64,000 nt of DNA from contig NZ_CP166679.1 in NCBI RefSeq assembly GCF_041320605.1, positions 3,954,001 to 4,018,000 of the forward strand, read 5' to 3'. Below are positions 55,799-64,000 of the stretch, piece after piece. The position numbers were made by a program, and so were the translations under genes. How positions within the stretch are numbered: position 1 is the first letter of the stretch; each line of letters opens with the position of its first letter. The DNA is from Arenibacter antarcticus (GTDB taxonomy: Bacteria; Bacteroidota; Bacteroidia; Flavobacteriales; Flavobacteriaceae). The notes below the pieces were generated by a model. That model did no database searches. It saw only the letters and a program-made list of their open reading frames with translations, and was not told where the DNA came from.

Positions 55799-57115
55799 TC
55801 AATTCCTAATACCATTCTCATTTTCCAAAACCTGCCGCATGGCCTTCGCCTTTAATAGGCATTCTTCATATTCCTTTTCTGGGGAGGCTTTTGCCGTTAT
55901 AGCGCTTCCCACCGAAAAAGAGGCATAGGCCTTTGTTTTATTGTATAGAATACTCCTAATAACCACGTTAAAATCAAAATCCCCTTTCGGTGTAAAATAA
56001 CCTACAGTTCCTGAGTATAGTCCTCTTTTAGTGGCTTCCAGGGCTTCAATTATTTTCATGGCTGAAACTTTTGGAGCACCGGTCATACTTCCCATGGGAA
56101 AGGTTTCTTTAATAATATCAACGGGATTTGCAGTTTCTGCCACCTCTGCGGTAACGGTAGAGATCATCTGATGCACCTGGTCAAAGGAGTACACTTTACA
56201 AAGCTCCTCTACCCTTACACTGCCCTTTAAGGCGCTTTTGGACAAGTCGTTCCGCACAAGGTCTACAATCATTATGTTCTCTGCACGTTCTTTTGGATCT
56301 CTTGCCAAGGTAGTTGCCAAGACCAAATCCTCTTTCGGGTCCATTGCTCTTTTTGCGGTGCCTTTTATTGGCTGGGATATTATTTTAGTTCCCTCCTTTT
56401 TAAGATAGCGTTCTGGAGAGGCGGACATAAGATAGTTGTCGTTCAATTTTAAGAATGTAGCAAAAGGCGGGCGTGAGATTGCATTTAGTCTTAAATATAT
56501 CGCTAAAGGATCTATTTGGATGTTATCAGCATAAAATTCCTGACAAAAATTGGCCTCATAGATATCCCCTCTATGGATATGTTCCAAGATTTGGGTAACC
56601 CTGGCATAATATTGATCTTTAAAGATCCTAAGTTTTATGTGAACAACCGATTCTTGGGTGTCTTTGTAAGATGCTGTGCATTCCCCTTCGGTAAGTTCTT
56701 TGAAATCAGCTTCAATTTCATCATCCACCATATTCAGATAATGAAAACTGACCGTGTTGCCCTCAATAAAAATGATTTTTTTGGGTTGAAAAAAGAATAG
56801 TTCTGGAAAATCCAATCCGTCATAATTGGAAGAAGTTAGTCGCTCTACTTCATTTTTAAGGTCGTAGGACAAATAGCCAAAAATCCAATCCCCCGAGTTG
56901 GACTGGTAGGTCTTTAAATCTTCAAAGGCGTTCGCGGCATCAGTAACAATGGACGTTAGCGCATCTACAGCCAAGACAGCATCAAAGGAAGTGTATTTTT
57001 CATTGTGTCCATTACTATCTCGCCAAACCACTTCATTAAATTGCTGAGCCCATTGCAGCAAGTAGTTTTTAAATCCTTTAATATCCGCAACCGTAAACGA
57101 TAACTTTTTTCGCAA
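55799..57115 (-). CDS. pabB: Aminodeoxychorismate/anthranilate synthase component I
   Basis: 438-aa chorismate-using enzyme; more likely PabB (folate pathway) than TrpE because it stands apart from trp genes. The chorismate-binding domain shows [42 protein letters not shown] and [11 protein letters not shown]. The start is TTG 57115: [19 protein letters not shown] fits the usual N-terminal length and no suitable ATG is nearby. It begins 6 bp after the stop of the FMN reductase gene. Confidence 0.88.
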   Translation of the reverse strand: MRKKLSFTVADIKGFKNYLLQWAQQFNEVVWRDSNGHNEKYTSFDAVLAVDALTSIVTDAANAFEDLKTYQSNSGDWIFGYLSYDLKNEVERLTSSNYDGLDFPELFFFQPKKIIFIEGNTVSFHYLNMVDDEIEADFKELTEGECTASYKDTQESVVHIKLRIFKDQYYARVTQILEHIHRGDIYEANFCQEFYADNIQIDPLAIYLRLNAISRPPFATFLKLNDNYLMSASPERYLKKEGTKIISQPIKGTAKRAMDPKEDLVLATTLARDPKERAENIMIVDLVRNDLSKSALKGSVRVEELCKVYSFDQVHQMISTVTAEVAETANPVDIIKETFPMGSMTGAPKVSAMKIIEALEATKRGLYSGTVGYFTPKGDFDFNVVIRSILYNKTKAYASFSVGSAITAKASPEKEYEECLLKAKAMRQVLENENGIRN

Positions 57116-57121
57116 AAGATT

Positions 57122-57655
57122 CTAAATTTTAGAAAGGAAGCTTTGCAACGCAGTATCATGTACTTCCTTTAGTTCCAAATCCGTGATTCCTTCCATTTCT
57201 GAAAAGGTATGATTAAATGAGGGTAAAGAAAATGTCGCCACTATTTCTCCCCCAAATCTGGATAATAATTTATTAGCTACTTCCTGTGACCCTAAAGCCC
57301 CGCCCCTGCCTCTGGAAGAGGACATCAATAAAATTTTTGTTCCATTTAAGAATTCCTTATCCACCCGTGATAACCAATCGATTAGATTCTTAAAAAAAGC
57401 GGATGGATTTCTGTTGTGTTCGTTAACAGAAATAATAAGCCCATTTGCCTGTTTAATTTTATCCAATAACTCCTTTAAAATAGGTGCATATCCCTCCTCT
57501 CTTTCAAGATCTTCGCTAAAAACGGGTAGTGTTATCTGGGACATATCCAATAAGCGGACTTCATGATCTTTAATACGGGAAGCAGTGTGTTTTACCAATT
57601 TAAAATTGATGGACTGGGTGGAATTACTTCCTGCGAAAGCTACTAAATGCGACAT
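57122..57655 (-). CDS. NAD(P)H-dependent FMN reductase-like flavoprotein
   Basis: 177-aa flavodoxin-fold protein. AFAGSNSTQSINFKLV holds the phosphate-binding loop of FMN; ANGLIISVNEHNRNPSAFFKNLIDW is the next conserved stretch and MSSSRGRGGALGSQEVA the third. Reduces FMN or quinones with NAD(P)H. First gene of the minus-strand cluster running to dsbD. Confidence 0.88.
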   Translation of the reverse strand: MSHLVAFAGSNSTQSINFKLVKHTASRIKDHEVRLLDMSQITLPVFSEDLEREEGYAPILKELLDKIKQANGLIISVNEHNRNPSAFFKNLIDWLSRVDKEFLNGTKILLMSSSRGRGGALGSQEVANKLLSRFGGEIVATFSLPSFNHTFSEMEGITDLELKEVHDTALQSFLSKI

Positions 57656-57792
57656 CTTTTTATCTATAATATATAAAATTGCAACGAAAATACCGTAAAA
57701 TAGATTGAATTGCGAGTTATTTATCTAATTTTGCACGCCCAAACATCCAAAACCACTGTTTTGCAAGTATATAGGGTATATATAAATTATAA

Positions 57793-58992
57793 ATGGGGAA
57801 CGCCAACCTGAGACTTTACTTTATTGACGCTATAAGAGCCTGGGCCATCTTGATGATGCTACAAGGGCATTTTGTAGATGGTTTATTGGACAATGCCTAT
57901 AGGGACAACTCCAATATATATTACTCCATTTGGAAGTACTTTAGAGGGGTCACCGCTCCAGTTTTCTTTACCGTATCCGGGTTTATATTCACTTATCTTC
58001 TCATTAAAGGGGATAAAATTGGATTTAATAACCCTAGGGTAAAAAAGGGCGTTAAAAGGGGACTACAATTGTTGGTCATCGGCTACTTGCTGAGACTTAA
58101 CTTTTTTGGCCTATTGAAAGGACAAATCTACGGCTCTTTTTACTTAGTAGATGTATTACACTGCATAGGGCTATCTATCTTGGGTATCATTGGAATATAT
58201 CTGTTGACAGCCAACAGGAACAAATTTTTGTTTCCCAGCCTCTTGCTAATCATCACCCTTGCCCTATTTGTAATGGAACCTTATTACAAGCAATATGCAC
58301 ATCATTATTTACCTAGTTTATTAGCCAATTACCTTACCAAGGCCAATGGTTCCGTATTTACCATTATCCCATGGTTTGGGTATGCGAGTATAGGGGCATT
58401 TCTATCTGTTTGGTTCAACCGATTTAAAAGTCACGCTTATTTGTATCCAGTAGCTATTTTAAGCTTTACGGCCATAGGGACCTTACTCTTATTTTATTCT
58501 TCAGGATTCTTTTTAAAACTCTCCAACCTAACGGGGATGGCCTTGTTTTCCAAGGTCTATCTAAACAATTACCTGTTCATTAGATTGGGGGATGTATTTC
58601 TAGTATTTGCCGTTTTTATGTTATTCAGAAGATTTTTGATCAACACTACCTTATTAAAAATTGGCCAGAGCACACTATCTATTTATGTATTCCATTATAT
58701 TATCCTTTATGGGAGTTTTACAGGATTAGGAGTATATTACTTTTTAAACCATTCCCTTCCTCCTTATATCGTTGTTCCGGGGGCATTGGCATTTATTATT
58801 GCCACTACCGTGTTGGCCTTAAAATACGAGGCCAATAAGGTGCAGATTAAACTACACTTGGCCACTGGAATTAAAGTCGTGCAGGACAAAGTAGTCTTAT
58901 TGATTGGCGTTGATAATTTGCCCAGTGTTAACTCTATATGGACAAAATCTAAATTGAGCTTACGTCGCTTATTTAGACTGGTAAAGAATTAG
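57793..58992 (+). CDS. HGSNAT-like membrane protein (heparan-alpha-glucosaminide N-acetyltransferase domain)
   Basis: 399-aa integral membrane protein with about ten hydrophobic helices. N terminus RLYFIDAIRAWAILMMLQGHFVDGLL has the conserved Asp-Arg and the His of the HGSNAT/DUF1624 family, which transfers acetyl groups across a membrane. FRGVTAPVFFTVSGFIFTYLL and a late helix STLSIYVFHYIILY follow. Substrate unknown. Divergent from the FMN reductase gene and followed by the CDGSH gene on the same strand. Confidence 0.8.
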   Translation: MGNANLRLYFIDAIRAWAILMMLQGHFVDGLLDNAYRDNSNIYYSIWKYFRGVTAPVFFTVSGFIFTYLLIKGDKIGFNNPRVKKGVKRGLQLLVIGYLLRLNFFGLLKGQIYGSFYLVDVLHCIGLSILGIIGIYLLTANRNKFLFPSLLLIITLALFVMEPYYKQYAHHYLPSLLANYLTKANGSVFTIIPWFGYASIGAFLSVWFNRFKSHAYLYPVAILSFTAIGTLLLFYSSGFFLKLSNLTGMALFSKVYLNNYLFIRLGDVFLVFAVFMLFRRFLINTTLLKIGQSTLSIYVFHYIILYGSFTGLGVYYFLNHSLPPYIVVPGALAFIIATTVLALKYEANKVQIKLHLATGIKVVQDKVVLLIGVDNLPSVNSIWTKSKLSLRRLFRLVKN

Positions 58993-59048
58993 ACTTATTA
59001 TACCGTTTACCATACCGGTTTGGCCTATTTTCGCGCAAAAATATAATC

Positions 59049-59285
59049 ATGAGCGAACCAGTTAAAAAATTCTCCCCCATTGCAATAGCCATGGAGAAAG
59101 ACAAAAGATATTCTTGGTGTACTTGCGGCCATAGTAGCAGCCAACCATTGTGCGACGGATCTCACAGAGCGGAAAAAGCCACTCCTCCCCTAGCATATGT
59201 AGCTACAGAAGAAAAAACTGCCAATTTCTGCACTTGTAAACTTACTAAGAACCCTCCATTTTGTGATGGATCTCATAAAGGATAG
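59049..59285 (+). CDS. CDGSH iron-sulfur protein, two clusters
   Basis: 78-aa protein with two CDGSH units: WCTCGHSSSQPLCDGSH and FCTCKLTKNPPFCDGSHKG. Each CxCx...CDGSH set binds a [2Fe-2S] cluster through three cysteines and one histidine. Double-cluster proteins of this sort are likely electron-transfer or redox-sensing factors. 56 bp after the HGSNAT-like gene. Confidence 0.92.
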   Translation: MSEPVKKFSPIAIAMEKDKRYSWCTCGHSSSQPLCDGSHRAEKATPPLAYVATEEKTANFCTCKLTKNPPFCDGSHKG

Positions 59286-59288
59286 TGT

Positions 59289-59330
59289 TGAGAATTGAGT
59301 ACAAAGTATTGAGTAGTGAATAGTGAGATG
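59289..59330 (+). repeat. Solo heptamer array
   Basis: Six 7-bp units in register, most of form TGARTRN (TGAGTAC, TGAGTAG, TGAATAG and so on), starting 3 bp after the CDGSH stop codon. Similar in period and wording to the arrays flanking the four-helix-bundle gene at 7.3-7.7 kb, but without a gene. Confidence 0.65.
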
Positions 59331-59359
59331 CTTCAATTACATAATACTCTGGACATAAA

Positions 59360-59395
59360 AGAAAGTCCTGTTGGCAGATGTCAACAGGACTTTCT
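59360..59395. terminator. Hairpin after the CDGSH gene
   Basis: Perfect 14-bp arms AGAAAGTCCTGTTG / CAACAGGACTTTCT with an 8-nt loop. Surrounding bases (GGACATAA before, TGATT after) match the second hairpin at 59779. Confidence 0.7.
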
Positions 59396-59458
59396 GATTA
59401 TAGACCTTATTTATCGATATAAAATCGGGTGGCTCTTTTCTTTAAATTATTTGTTGTT

Positions 59459-59604
59459 GGGCGTTCCCCTATCGGGGCGCTCTTTCCGCTATATCTTTTT
59501 TGGCTATCGTCCTAAACCGGTAATTTTGTTTTATTGGGGCATTTTTCAAAATATCCACAAGGTTTACAAAACCCAAAAAAGGATGCCGCTGCAATAGCTA
59601 ACGC
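59459..59604 (+). repeat. Putative structured dispersed repeat
   Basis: Starts GGGCGTTCCCCTATCGGGGC, continues CTTTCCGCTATATC, has TTTTTTGG (59496-59503) able to pair with CCAAAAAA (59573-59580), and ends GGATGCCGCTGCAATAGC. I recall similar beginnings and ends in intergenic repeats of other Bacteroidetes, but cannot verify this. A 93-aa ORF across it (59316-59597) is not considered real. Confidence 0.5.
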
Positions 59605-59778
59605 AATAATCAGTTTGCAGTGATGTACGTCTCTGATAAGGGTTGACCACTACTAAGGAAAAAAATTAAGAGCTCCTCCCTTTATTGAAAGTGCAAACCG
59701 GAGGGATTAAAATAAATACTCGGAAGAATTCAAAAAACGTCTTGTCTCGGACTTTGAACCTAGGTCTTTGGACATAAT

Positions 59779-59811
59779 AAAAGACCTGTTGGATTTCCAA
59801 CAGGTCTTTTT
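59779..59811. terminator. Terminator of lpd, near-copy of the upstream hairpin
   Basis: Perfect 15-bp arms AAAAGACCTGTTGGA / TCCAACAGGTCTTTT, 2-nt loop, flanking A and T runs. About 27 bp past the lpd stop (minus strand). With its flanks it resembles 59351-59400. Confidence 0.8.
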
Positions 59812-59839
59812 GATTCTGGTCAACAATTAAAAACTCTTG

Positions 59840-61246
59840 TTATATATGTAGCGCACGGTCATCGGTTGCTGCTAAAGCCGCTTCCTTCACTGCTTCCGCA
59901 TAGGTTGGATGTGCGTGGCTTATTCTTGAAATATCTTCTGCAGATGCCCTAAATTCCATTGCAATAACGGCCTCGGCAATCAGATCTGCCGCACGGGCAC
60001 CTATCATATGCACGCCCAATACTTCATCGGTCTTTTTATCCGCTAATATCTTTACAAAACCGTCCAGATCCATGCTGGCACGGGAGCGTCCCAACGCTCT
60101 CATCGGAAACTGACCTACTTTATATTCGATTCCAGATTCTTTTAACTGCTCTTCGGTTCTTCCTACTGCAGCTACTTCTGGCCATGTATAAACCACTCCA
60201 GGGATAAGGTTATAGTCGATATGAGGTTTTTGTCCCGCCAAAATCTCAGCCACCATGGCGCCTTCTTCTTCGGCCTTATGAGCTAGCATAGCACCCCTAA
60301 CCACATCGCCTATGGCGTAAATATGGGAAACATTGGTCTGTAAGTGGTCGTTAACCGCAACAGTGCCGTTTTTTTCCATCTTAACCCCAGCAGCTTCTAG
60401 GTTTAAGCCATCGGTAAACGGCCTTCTCCCTACAGCTACCAAACAATAATCTCCTTTTAGCGCTACTTCAGCACCTTTCTTATCATCGGCTTTGACGATT
60501 ACTTCGCTACCTTTAGTCTCAACAGATTTTACTTTATGCGATAGAAGGAACTTTACTTTCTGTTTCTTCATCACTTTAGTCAATTCTTTGGATAATCCAG
60601 CATCCATCCCAGGAATAATACGGTCCATAAACTCTACCACGGTTACCTCTGCACCCAATCGCTTATACACTTGGCCTAATTCCAAACCGATAACACCACC
60701 TCCGATGATTATCATATGTTTGGGGATTTCTTTTAGCTTTAAGGCCTCCGTGGAGGTAATTACCCGCTTCTTATCTAATTTGATAAATGGAAGAGTCGAC
60801 GGTTTAGAACCTGTAGCGATAATTACATTCTTCGCTTCAATGGTTTCTGTTTCTCCGTCGGTTTTGGCAATATTGATATGATTGGCATCCTTAAAGCTCC
60901 CCAACCCTTCATAGACGGTAATCTTATTTTTATCCATCAAGAATTTCACACCAGCACAGGTCTGGTCTACTACAGCTTGTTTACGGGAAATCATTTTTTC
61001 TAGATTCACCTTTATTTCCCCTGGGATTTCAATACCATGCGTTTCAAAATGCTTCACTGCATCTTCATAATGGTGAGAAGAATCCAACAAGGCTTTAGAT
61101 GGTATACACCCTACGTTTAGGCAGGTGCCCCCTAAGGTCGAATACTTTTCTATTATTGCGGTTTTCATTCCTAATTGGGCACATCTAATAGCGGCGACAT
61201 ATCCTCCAGGACCTGAGCCAATTATGGCTACATCGTATTGGGTCAT
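59840..61246 (-). CDS. lpd: Dihydrolipoyl dehydrogenase (E3)
   Basis: 468-aa FAD/NAD disulphide reductase, the E3 of 2-oxoacid dehydrogenase complexes. AIIGSGPGGYVAAIRCAQLG (FAD), redox disulphide GGTCLNVGCIPSK (about 39-51), IIGGGVIGLELGQVYKRLG (NAD), AIGDVVRGAMLAHKAEEEG, and the C-terminal SHAHPTYAEAVKEAALAA with the catalytic His-Glu pair. Complete. Monocistronic here. Confidence 0.95.
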   Translation of the reverse strand: MTQYDVAIIGSGPGGYVAAIRCAQLGMKTAIIEKYSTLGGTCLNVGCIPSKALLDSSHHYEDAVKHFETHGIEIPGEIKVNLEKMISRKQAVVDQTCAGVKFLMDKNKITVYEGLGSFKDANHINIAKTDGETETIEAKNVIIATGSKPSTLPFIKLDKKRVITSTEALKLKEIPKHMIIIGGGVIGLELGQVYKRLGAEVTVVEFMDRIIPGMDAGLSKELTKVMKKQKVKFLLSHKVKSVETKGSEVIVKADDKKGAEVALKGDYCLVAVGRRPFTDGLNLEAAGVKMEKNGTVAVNDHLQTNVSHIYAIGDVVRGAMLAHKAEEEGAMVAEILAGQKPHIDYNLIPGVVYTWPEVAAVGRTEEQLKESGIEYKVGQFPMRALGRSRASMDLDGFVKILADKKTDEVLGVHMIGARAADLIAEAVIAMEFRASAEDISRISHAHPTYAEAVKEAALAATDDRALHI

Positions 61247-61362
61247 ATTATTAATGTATTGAAAAGATTAGTTTTAATATAATTGAAACAAAAATACAAA
61301 TGTTTTATGGTTGGACAACAAAGCAGCTTTGTGAAAATAGCCCCAAAAAACAACAGAGGAAC

Positions 61363-61821
61363 TCAAAGAATTATTTCAGTACTATTTTTAACCTCCTCAA
61401 TCACAAATGCACTTTGAGTGCTACCGATATGGTTAAGTGCTGTGAGCTTAGTAACCATAAAATCGCGATACTCCTCCATATTGCCTACGTAAATTTTTAA
61501 GATGTAATCGTAATCGCCACTTATATGATGGCATTCCGCAACCTCTTTCAATTTTAAGACTTCCTGCTCAAACTTCGCAATAAATTCTTTGGTATGCTGG
61601 GTTAACTTAACATGACAAAGGACTACAAAAGACTTATTTACCTTCTTTTTATCTACCAAAGCGACATATTTGGTAATGACACCCGTTTTTTCCAAGCGCT
61701 TTATCCGTTCATAAACAGCGGTTACCGATAATTTTAATTGCAGGGCGAATTCCTTTGTGGTTCGTTTACTATCTTTTTGCAGCAACCCTAATAATTTTTC
61801 ATCCGTTCCATCTAATTTCAT
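61363..61821 (-). CDS. Lrp/AsnC-family transcriptional regulator
   Basis: 152-aa regulator. N-terminal HTH: DEKLLGLLQKDSKRTTKEFALQLKLSVTAVYERIKRLEKTGVI (residues 5-47); C-terminal RAM ligand-binding domain with HHISGDYDYILKIYVGNMEEYRDFM. Family members sense amino acids. Divergent from a methionine gamma-lyase-like gene, which it may control. Its ATG is preceded directly by copy 2 of the leader repeat. Confidence 0.9.
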   Translation of the reverse strand: MKLDGTDEKLLGLLQKDSKRTTKEFALQLKLSVTAVYERIKRLEKTGVITKYVALVDKKKVNKSFVVLCHVKLTQHTKEFIAKFEQEVLKLKEVAECHHISGDYDYILKIYVGNMEEYRDFMVTKLTALNHIGSTQSAFVIEEVKNSTEIIL

Positions 61822-61954
61822 AGGTAGATATTTATCGTTTTTTAACGGTCATTCTTCGACTGCGCCTGCCTAAGGCAGGTAAACTTGCCTGACGGCAGTC
61901 TGAATCGCAAATCTTCAACCGTATTTGTAACCAGTTTTCGGTCATGCTCATTTC
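61822..61954 (-). repeat. Leader repeat, copy 2, ending at an ATG
   Basis: 133 bp on the minus strand, matching 17482-17640: starts GAAATGAGCATGACCGAAAA, ends ATAAATATCTACCT just before the Lrp start codon. It includes the inverted repeat CCTGCCTTAGGCAGG and GCGCAGTCGAAG. Confidence 0.75.
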
Positions 61955-62113
61955 AAACTGATGTTTTTTCCGTATTCCAAAGCCAACTCTTTATTATACG
62001 GTAATTTAATCTACTATAATTAAAATTAATAGTTTTATATACTAAATATAGAGGTTTATATTGATATTATACCTAATAATCTTTAGTTTCATGAGAAATT
62101 AAACCTAAACATC

Positions 62114-63316
62114 ATGAAATATAAAGGAGCGGATCACCTGCAAGACTTACAATATTTTGGAGAATTTGGAGGGGTTAACCCCTCTATTTCTGATTCTTCT
62201 ACCTATACTTTTTTATCAGCCAAGACCATGTTTGATACTTTTGAAGGGAATACGGAGGGCTGTTATTTGTATAGTAGGCACTCTTCCCCCTCTAATTTAT
62301 ATTTGGGTGAGGCTTTGGCAGCACTTGAAGGTACCGAAACCGCCAATGTCACTGGCAGTGGAATGGGTGCCATTACTTCGGTAATCTTACAATTGTGTAA
62401 TGCCGGCGATCATATTGTTAGCAGTCGGACTATTTATGGCGGCACCTATGCTTTCATGAAGAATTTTCTTAAAAAATTTAATATTCATATTTCTTTTGTG
62501 GATACCACTAATGAAGAGTCGGTTAGCAAAGCCATCACCCCAAAAACAAAAATGATCTATTGCGAGACCGTCAGTAATCCCTTATTAGAGGTGACCGATA
62601 TAGCACAAATGTCTAAAATTGCTAAAAACAATAGTATTCCCTTGGTGGTAGACAATACCTTCTCCCCTTTATCCATTAGTCCCGCAAAATTAGGTGCCGA
62701 TATTGTAATCCATAGTCTTACCAAATTTATCAATGGCACCAGTGATTGCGTAGCGGGTGCCGTCTGTGGTACCAAGGAATTCTGCCTGAGCCTTAAAGAC
62801 GTGAATTCTGGTGCCGGAATGTTGCTGGGAAGTACTTTGGATAGTATGAGGGCCGCATCGATATTGAAAAATATGCGAACACTTCATATTAGAATGAAAA
62901 AGCACAGTGAAAATGCGCTGTTTTTGGCACAGAATTTTGAAAAGGACGGACTAAAAGTGGTTTATCCAGGATTGAGTTCTCACAAAGGCCATTCAGTGAT
63001 GACAAAGCAATACAATTCCGACTATGGTTATGGAGGATTATTGACCATGGATTTAGGGTCGTTGGTAAATGCCAATTCCTTAATGGAACTGATGCAAAAG
63101 AAACATCTAGGCTATTTAGCGGTAAGCCTAGGGTTCTACAAAACACTATTTAGTGCCCCAGGCACTTCCACCTCCTCCGAAATTCCCATGGAAGAACAGT
63201 TGGAAATGGGCCTTTCCAATGGTCTAATCCGATTTTCAATAGGTTTGGACGATAATATAGAGCGGACCTACAACACCATGAAAAGCTGCCTAAAAGAACT
63301 AAACATAAAATCATAA
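62114..63316 (+). CDS. PLP-dependent trans-sulfuration-family enzyme, methionine gamma-lyase-like
   Basis: 400-aa enzyme of the Cys/Met metabolism PLP family. PLP-binding lysine 204 in VIHSLTKFINGTSD; YSRHSSPSNLYLGEALAALEGTE and VVDNTFSPL are typical, as is the late GLSNGLIRFSIGLDD. It may be methionine gamma-lyase, cystathionine lyase or synthase; the gamma-lyase guess rests on the divergent Lrp regulator and the following NhaC-type transporter. A cysteine at the position expected for methionine gamma-lyase could not be judged without alignment. Confidence 0.85.
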   Translation: MKYKGADHLQDLQYFGEFGGVNPSISDSSTYTFLSAKTMFDTFEGNTEGCYLYSRHSSPSNLYLGEALAALEGTETANVTGSGMGAITSVILQLCNAGDHIVSSRTIYGGTYAFMKNFLKKFNIHISFVDTTNEESVSKAITPKTKMIYCETVSNPLLEVTDIAQMSKIAKNNSIPLVVDNTFSPLSISPAKLGADIVIHSLTKFINGTSDCVAGAVCGTKEFCLSLKDVNSGAGMLLGSTLDSMRAASILKNMRTLHIRMKKHSENALFLAQNFEKDGLKVVYPGLSSHKGHSVMTKQYNSDYGYGGLLTMDLGSLVNANSLMELMQKKHLGYLAVSLGFYKTLFSAPGTSTSSEIPMEEQLEMGLSNGLIRFSIGLDDNIERTYNTMKSCLKELNIKS

Positions 63317-63540
63317 AACTTTTATAACCAATATACCCAATAGGTAAAAGCATCCTTTCCGGTTAGATTACCTCTAAAGATTAAGATATAAATTCCAGCA
63401 TTCTTTTTGCAACCCATTGTTATAGAAAGGGGAATAACTTGGCTGCCATAAGGTTTACCTTAAAATTGATGGGGAATAATTTTAGGTTTGCAGAACAGGA
63501 GGCAAAATCGTAATATTACGAGGTAACAAAGAACTTTTAG
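63317..63540. other. Intergenic region before nhaC-like gene
   Basis: 224 bp; no hairpin terminator obvious after the trans-sulfuration gene and no exact -7 box. Promoter of the transporter probably here. Confidence 0.35.
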
Positions 63541-64000
63541 ATGCAAAACCTAAGCACCAACCCCAGTGGGCCTGAAAATGAACACATTGTAGAAAATAAG
63601 GAGTTAAACATTTGGGAGGCGCTAATACCCGTTTTTGCATTAGTAGGGATGTTGGCGTATAATGTTTTTATATATGGGGACGATGCCCTCAGCGGATCCA
63701 ATCAGTTTATTCTTTTAATGGGAGGTGCAGTTGCTGCTGTGGTAGGCGTATTTAATAAGGTCTCCTACGAACAAATGATTTCGGAGGTGGCCGAAAACCT
63801 AAAATCTACCACTGGAGCCTTACTGATTTTACTTATGGTAGGGGCACTATCTGGAACTTGGTTGATCAGTGGAATAATTCCAACAATGATCTATTATGGG
63901 TTACAAGTTTTAAATCCGACGATATTTCTAGCGGCCTGTGTGATTATTTGTGCTGTAATTTCGGTAGCTACAGGGAGTTCGTGGACCACTTCAGCAACGG
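63541..64000 (+). CDS. nhaC: NhaC-family antiporter/transporter, N-terminal part (partial)
   Basis: First 153 codons; the gene runs off the window end. After a polar N terminus (NLSTNPSGPENEHIVENKE) come the membrane segments ALIPVFALVGMLAYNVFIYG, ILLMGGAVAAVVGVFNKVSY, LILLMVGALSGTWLISGIIP and ACVIICAVISVATGSSWTT; the last motif and GTWLISGIIPTMIYYG are NhaC characteristics. The family includes Na+/H+ antiporters and also amino-acid carriers such as the methionine transporter MetT; the neighbouring methionine-lyase-like gene makes the latter possible. Confidence 0.88.
   Translation, partial: MQNLSTNPSGPENEHIVENKELNIWEALIPVFALVGMLAYNVFIYGDDALSGSNQFILLMGGAVAAVVGVFNKVSYEQMISEVAENLKSTTGALLILLMVGALSGTWLISGIIPTMIYYGLQVLNPTIFLAACVIICAVISVATGSSWTTSAT

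Noticed and set aside
59316-59597. 93-codon ORF after the CDGSH gene
   Set aside because: It runs through a heptamer array end, a perfect hairpin and a structured repeat, so the open frame is more likely accidental.
62040-62113. Possible SAM-type riboswitch before the methionine-lyase-like gene
   Set aside because: The leader is short and AT-rich, with no stable stems or conserved SAM-riboswitch core visible.

Overview
The window is a low-GC, gene-dense stretch of chromosome from a marine-type member of the Bacteroidetes, most likely Flavobacteriaceae. The evidence is the protein families (fused otsAB, M49 and S9 lipoprotein peptidases, DUF2490, hydrolase-OsmC fusion, four-helix-bundle S23-like gene), lipoprotein signals ending in SC or GC, weak Shine-Dalgarno sequences, and promoter -7 boxes of the TAnnTTTG type. 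No rRNA, tRNA or CRISPR array was seen.

Layout. 1-2 kb: 3' end of purL and a glycosidase-like lipoprotein. 2.5-10.8 kb: fatty-acid degradation (fadD-type ligase, MarR regulator with a 30-bp palindromic operator, fused hydroxyacyl-CoA dehydrogenase/enoyl-CoA hydratase, thiolase, acyl-CoA dehydrogenase); a small four-helix-bundle gene bracketed by inverted heptamer arrays sits exactly in the gap between dehydrogenase and thiolase. 11-17.4 kb: M49 peptidase, GH15 enzyme and, divergently, a trehalose-6-phosphate synthase/phosphatase fusion. 17.5-31.4 kb: secreted and lipoprotein peptidases (M28, M1, S9), NYN-LOTUS protein, DUF2490, hydrolase-OsmC, Cu/Zn SOD, Gfo/Idh oxidoreductase and a beta-lactamase-family hydrolase. 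31.5-41 kb: an accessory-looking patchwork with long non-coding gaps and dispersed repeats (UvrD-like helicase, acetyltransferase, RluA-like synthase without a normal start codon, methyltransferase, a VapBC-type pair, a propeller lipoprotein). 41-48.4 kb: sbcDC, a HigBA module and comM/yifB, with diverged copies of the comM 3' end left at two further places. 48.6-57.7 kb: penicillin-acylase-family protein, a decayed S15-like hydrolase, and a probable operon FMN reductase-pabB-hydrolase-tilS-dsbD. 57.8-64 kb: HGSNAT-like membrane protein, CDGSH protein, lpd, an Lrp regulator divergent from a methionine gamma-lyase-like gene, and the start of an NhaC-family transporter.

The main novelty is in repeats and insertion history rather than one large new operon: (i) the four-helix-bundle gene with inverted 7-bp arrays, plus a solo heptamer array and an octamer array elsewhere; (ii) the triplicated comM 3' end bracketing sbcDC and higBA; (iii) a ~130-160 bp repeat that ends exactly at the ATG of two unrelated genes; (iv) ~100-bp direct repeats around the helicase block; (v) three regulatory genes with an inverted repeat just upstream of a TATCTTT(A/G) box. 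All comparisons were made by eye within this window; no database search was possible.
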